Shown here one piece after another: positions 61,250 through 64,000 of a stretch of DNA of 64,000 nt (position 1 is the stretch's first letter; each line of letters begins with the position of its first letter). The stretch comes from Pelobates cultripes (Eukaryota > Chordata > Amphibia > Anura > Pelobatidae). The notes under the pieces were generated by a model. The model saw nothing but the letters and a program-made list of their open reading frames with translations. It was not told where the DNA came from and did no database searches. Location: positions 113,849,941 to 113,913,940 of the forward strand of contig OW240921.1 in assembly GCA_933207985.1 (NCBI GenBank). The letters are read 5' to 3'. Position numbers and translations under genes: made by a program.

Positions 61250-62437
61250 ATTAACTTTATCAGTTAGTGGAACCTGTTGACTGACTGACACGAGACGTAT
61301 CATGAGTCAATATCAACACAAAAATATTACAATGTTCTCATGACTTGAACTGATAAAATATATATTTTTAATTATCTCAGATAACCTCTTTAATATTATA
61401 CTGATCTTTAAGAGAGTTATCTACTAAACAGTGAAATTTGACCAACTCATAATAGAAATGCAACATTTGATCCAAAATACCCTACATTTTGTAATTATCT
61501 TGTCCACATGTGATGATTTAAGGAATTAATAAAGTCTTTTGGAGCCTTTTTTTAAATTAAGAAATCTGGAAAGACTGAAATCTACCTAACTGAAAATAGA
61601 CTTCTCAAAAATAGAGATGCCACAGATCTTCCAGGGGCTGTCTGCTCTGTAGAGGATAAATGAGATCATAACAGCTGGAAAATTATTAACCCATGGATAG
61701 TTCAAATGATACTCCATCAGCCAAAACGACACTGACTAGGGGAAACACCTGTCCCCTAGTTAAAGAAAGATCACCTGGTTGTACTGGTATTTCGGGGGGT
61801 AAACCTAGCAACTATAAATAGAAAAATAAAGGAACAGGATCCCAGACATCCACTCCAGTAGAGGGGGCATATGGGAAATAGTACAACCTCAAGTAGATTA
61901 GTAGCAAAACCAAAAATAAATAAAAAAAAAACCTTTATTAAAACTATAAAAGAGGGCTACTATATCTAACAGAGGGACCTGAATAGGAAACAAGTGTATG
62001 TATGCTGGGTAAAGGGTATTAACCCTATAAGATAGATAAGGAGTACATAAAGTGTGCCACTTAAGCAGAATACCCTACTGCTAAGCAGAAACTAATAAGG
62101 GGTAGATAGGGAACACAAGGGGATGGTCTGCATCTCACTCAAAATGTAAGCAGCTCCTTCAGTGGATATCAACCAATTGGAGACTCAAAGCTGAGTATAG
62201 GAGAAACACAGAAGCTCCCAGGGCAAATATGATTACAAAAGCAAAAACCAATATTAGGTACCCACCATACCCCAGAAAGAAGATATATATCTGTCTGTAC
62301 CTAATACCTCGGCACCACACTAGGCTAATGCCTACCTAAACCAAGGACCGTATAAAGATAACTGAAAAACACAGTGAAGTGCTACCTAACAAGGGAAAAA
62401 GTGCATAATAAAAATAAAATAGAGCCCGACATACATA
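61250..62437. other. Upstream flank, then unclassified repeat-like sequence
   Basis: 61190-61680 matches the upstream flanks of copy A. From about 61700 the sequence is unrelated and has the look of a dispersed repeat (AATAAAGGAACAGGATCC, CCTTTATTAAAACTATAAAA), but I cannot classify it. No gene seen. Confidence 0.4.
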
Positions 62438-63178
62438 GGCATCATCAGTGAGGCATAGCTTGTATCTCTCTAGGCACCGTGAGCAAGGGGTCCACATCTG
62501 GATTACCCTTTAAACTAATGGAGAGCAAAAAATGGGTCGCAAGAGTATTCTGAGAACGGACAGCAGCTAAAATAGCCTGCCCTTCGGTGGGTCCCCGCTC
62601 AGAACTCAAGCTGGTTTTAGCTCAACTTGTGCCATTACAGTTAGTTTAAAGGGTAATCCAGACGTGGACCCCTTGCTCACGGTGCCTAGAGAGATATCAG
62701 CTATGCCTCACTGATGATGCCTAACAAGGCTGAAATGATCGTCTGGGGTTGCTGTATCTCTCGTGCAGAGAGAACTTGCTGGCATTTCGGATCTGGACTG
62801 CCCGTATGGTTGGGACCAGTCTGATATGCTTCAGATATGTTCTCTCTGTAATGGCACAAAATGAGCTAAAACCAGCTTGAGTTCTGAGCGGGGACCCACC
62901 GAAGAGCAGGCTATTTTAGCTGCTGTCCGTTCTCAGAATACTCTTGCGACCCATTTTTTGCTCACCATTTGTTTAAAGGGTAATCCAGACGTGGACCCCT
63001 TGCTCACGGTGCCTAGAGAGATATCAGCTATGCCTCACTGATGATGCCTAACAAGGCTGAAACGATTGTCTGGGGTTGCTGTATCTCTCGTGCAGAGGGA
63101 ACTTGCTGGCATTATTCTATTCTATTCTAGCTGCTGTCCGTTCTCAGAATACTCTTGCGACCCATTTTTTGCTCACCT
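62438..63178. repeat. GCACCGTGAGCAAGG satellite-like array, ~330 bp period, head-to-head
   Basis: A first unit in forward orientation (62438-62640) meets units in reverse orientation. GTTTAAAGGGTAATCCAGAC recurs at about 62643 and 62972. Same family as 12655-12778 and 52433-53300. A short TATTCTATTCTATTC expansion interrupts the last unit near 63115. Confidence 0.85.
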
Positions 63179-63314
63179 GTATATCTTGCACCAAATAAAA
63201 AAGAAAAACTGAGCTGAATGTGTCCTGGACTTTGATTACCCTAGAAGGCTGTGGTTACCATAAGATCTGGGACAAAATCCTACCTGTGAAAGAGGTGGTT
63301 TGTTACACCATCTA

Positions 63315-63500
63315 CGATGCAACACATTCCATTGGATAAGCCCCTATAGCATCATGTCATAGGAGTGAGCTAATTGGACAAATGAAAATCAGCTCACTCC
63401 CAAACCCATTTAAGATACAACTCATTCCATTGGTTAAGCCCATACAGCATCATGTCACAGGAGTGAGCTTAATGGATGAATGAAAATCAGCTCACTCCCA
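63315..63500. repeat. Tandem duplication of ~95 bp
   Basis: CATTCCATTGG, AGCATCATGTCA, AGGAGTGAGCT and GAAAATCAGCTCACTCCC occur twice in the same order. Confidence 0.85.
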
Positions 63501-63504
63501 TACA

Positions 63505-64000
63505 AGGCATTCGATTGAACGAATACACAAATTGAGGCAAATAAGTTCATTCGTTCATTTGTTTCTACCATTCCCATATGCTAAAGCAATGCATTGAAAA
63601 TGCATGAACAGTTGATCCAAATTCACAAATGAGTTGTTCGTTCAGTGCACGAACATTGTTCGGCTCACTTCTATTATTATAATACGTGCATTCATTTTGC
63701 TCGTTCGGCAGTTTGTATTGCAATACGTATTACACACACATATACTTTACAGATAGTACACTGCCTGTCTCTAATTCAAAAAGCCAAACTAGTGATACGA
63801 ATGAACGAAAGGCGTTCATTTGTACGCATTTGTTAGTTTGGCTCAATCCCATCAGATTTGATGGGAGTGAACAGAAGTAATGAATGAAAGACTTAATATA
63901 TTGCCATTCGGTTACTAGTTCAGCTTTTTGAATTACACAGACAGTGTAATACAAAAAGCAGAATGAACGAACAAATGAAAGGCTCATGGAAGAATTTTGT
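63505..64000. repeat. GTTCATTCGTTCATT-type repeats with inverted segment
   Basis: ATTCGTTC/GAACGAAT motifs are scattered on both strands. ACACTGCCTGTCTCTAATTC (about 63759) pairs with GAATTACACAGACAGTGTAAT (about 63930), forming an inverted repeat. Short ORFs here have no domain. Confidence 0.6.

Overview
The window looks like repeat-rich vertebrate nuclear DNA, most likely from a frog (anuran). There are no operons. Coding exons are short, with GT-AG borders, and sit in introns filled by DNA transposons (Tc1/mariner, hAT-like, TTAA-flanked piggyBac-like and Kolobok/T2-like), LINE fragments, a tyrosine-recombinase retrotransposon, a solo LTR, satellites and microsatellites. The repeat spectrum and the methyltransferase family fit an anuran; I cannot fix the species. 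Two runs of N (13763-14080 and 44421-44520) are assembly gaps.

The host genes are a cluster of NNMT/INMT-like S-adenosylmethionine methyltransferase genes, all on the minus strand. One is complete: three exons at 61037-61187, 59599-59806 and 56662-57097, giving 264 codons, the family's usual length. The rest of the cluster is fragments. Intact first exons lie at 46692-46842, 28094-28244 and 7612-7762. A broken first exon lies near 3891-4063, a second intact exon 2 at 22092-22299, and a final exon with an internal in-frame deletion at 2335-2674. Three of the five first exons keep a TATA-like box exactly 48 bp upstream of the ATG; two have lost it in the same way.

Layout: 1-2.1 kb, one Tc1 element nested in another; 2.3-7.8 kb, gene-A/B exons and a stem-loop-rich repeat; 7.8-13.8 kb, a block of nested repeats that is a segmental duplicate of 46.2-54.5 kb; 14-17.4 kb, a ~90 bp minisatellite around a zinc-finger fragment; 18.5-28.3 kb, gene C (exons 2 and 1) with hAT-like, piggyBac-like and Tc1 insertions in its introns; 29-32 kb, LINE fragments and a hairpin-chain MITE; 32.6-38.2 kb, an Ngaro-like retrotransposon with split direct repeats; 38-45 kb, microsatellites, a foldback element and a Gypsy-type solo LTR; 45.2-54.8 kb, the second duplicate block with first exon D; 56.6-61.2 kb, the complete gene; 61.7-64 kb, a satellite-like array and simple repeats.

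Because the paralogous copies are still alignable, many insertions have a matching empty site elsewhere in the window. The window therefore records its own order of duplication and transposition.
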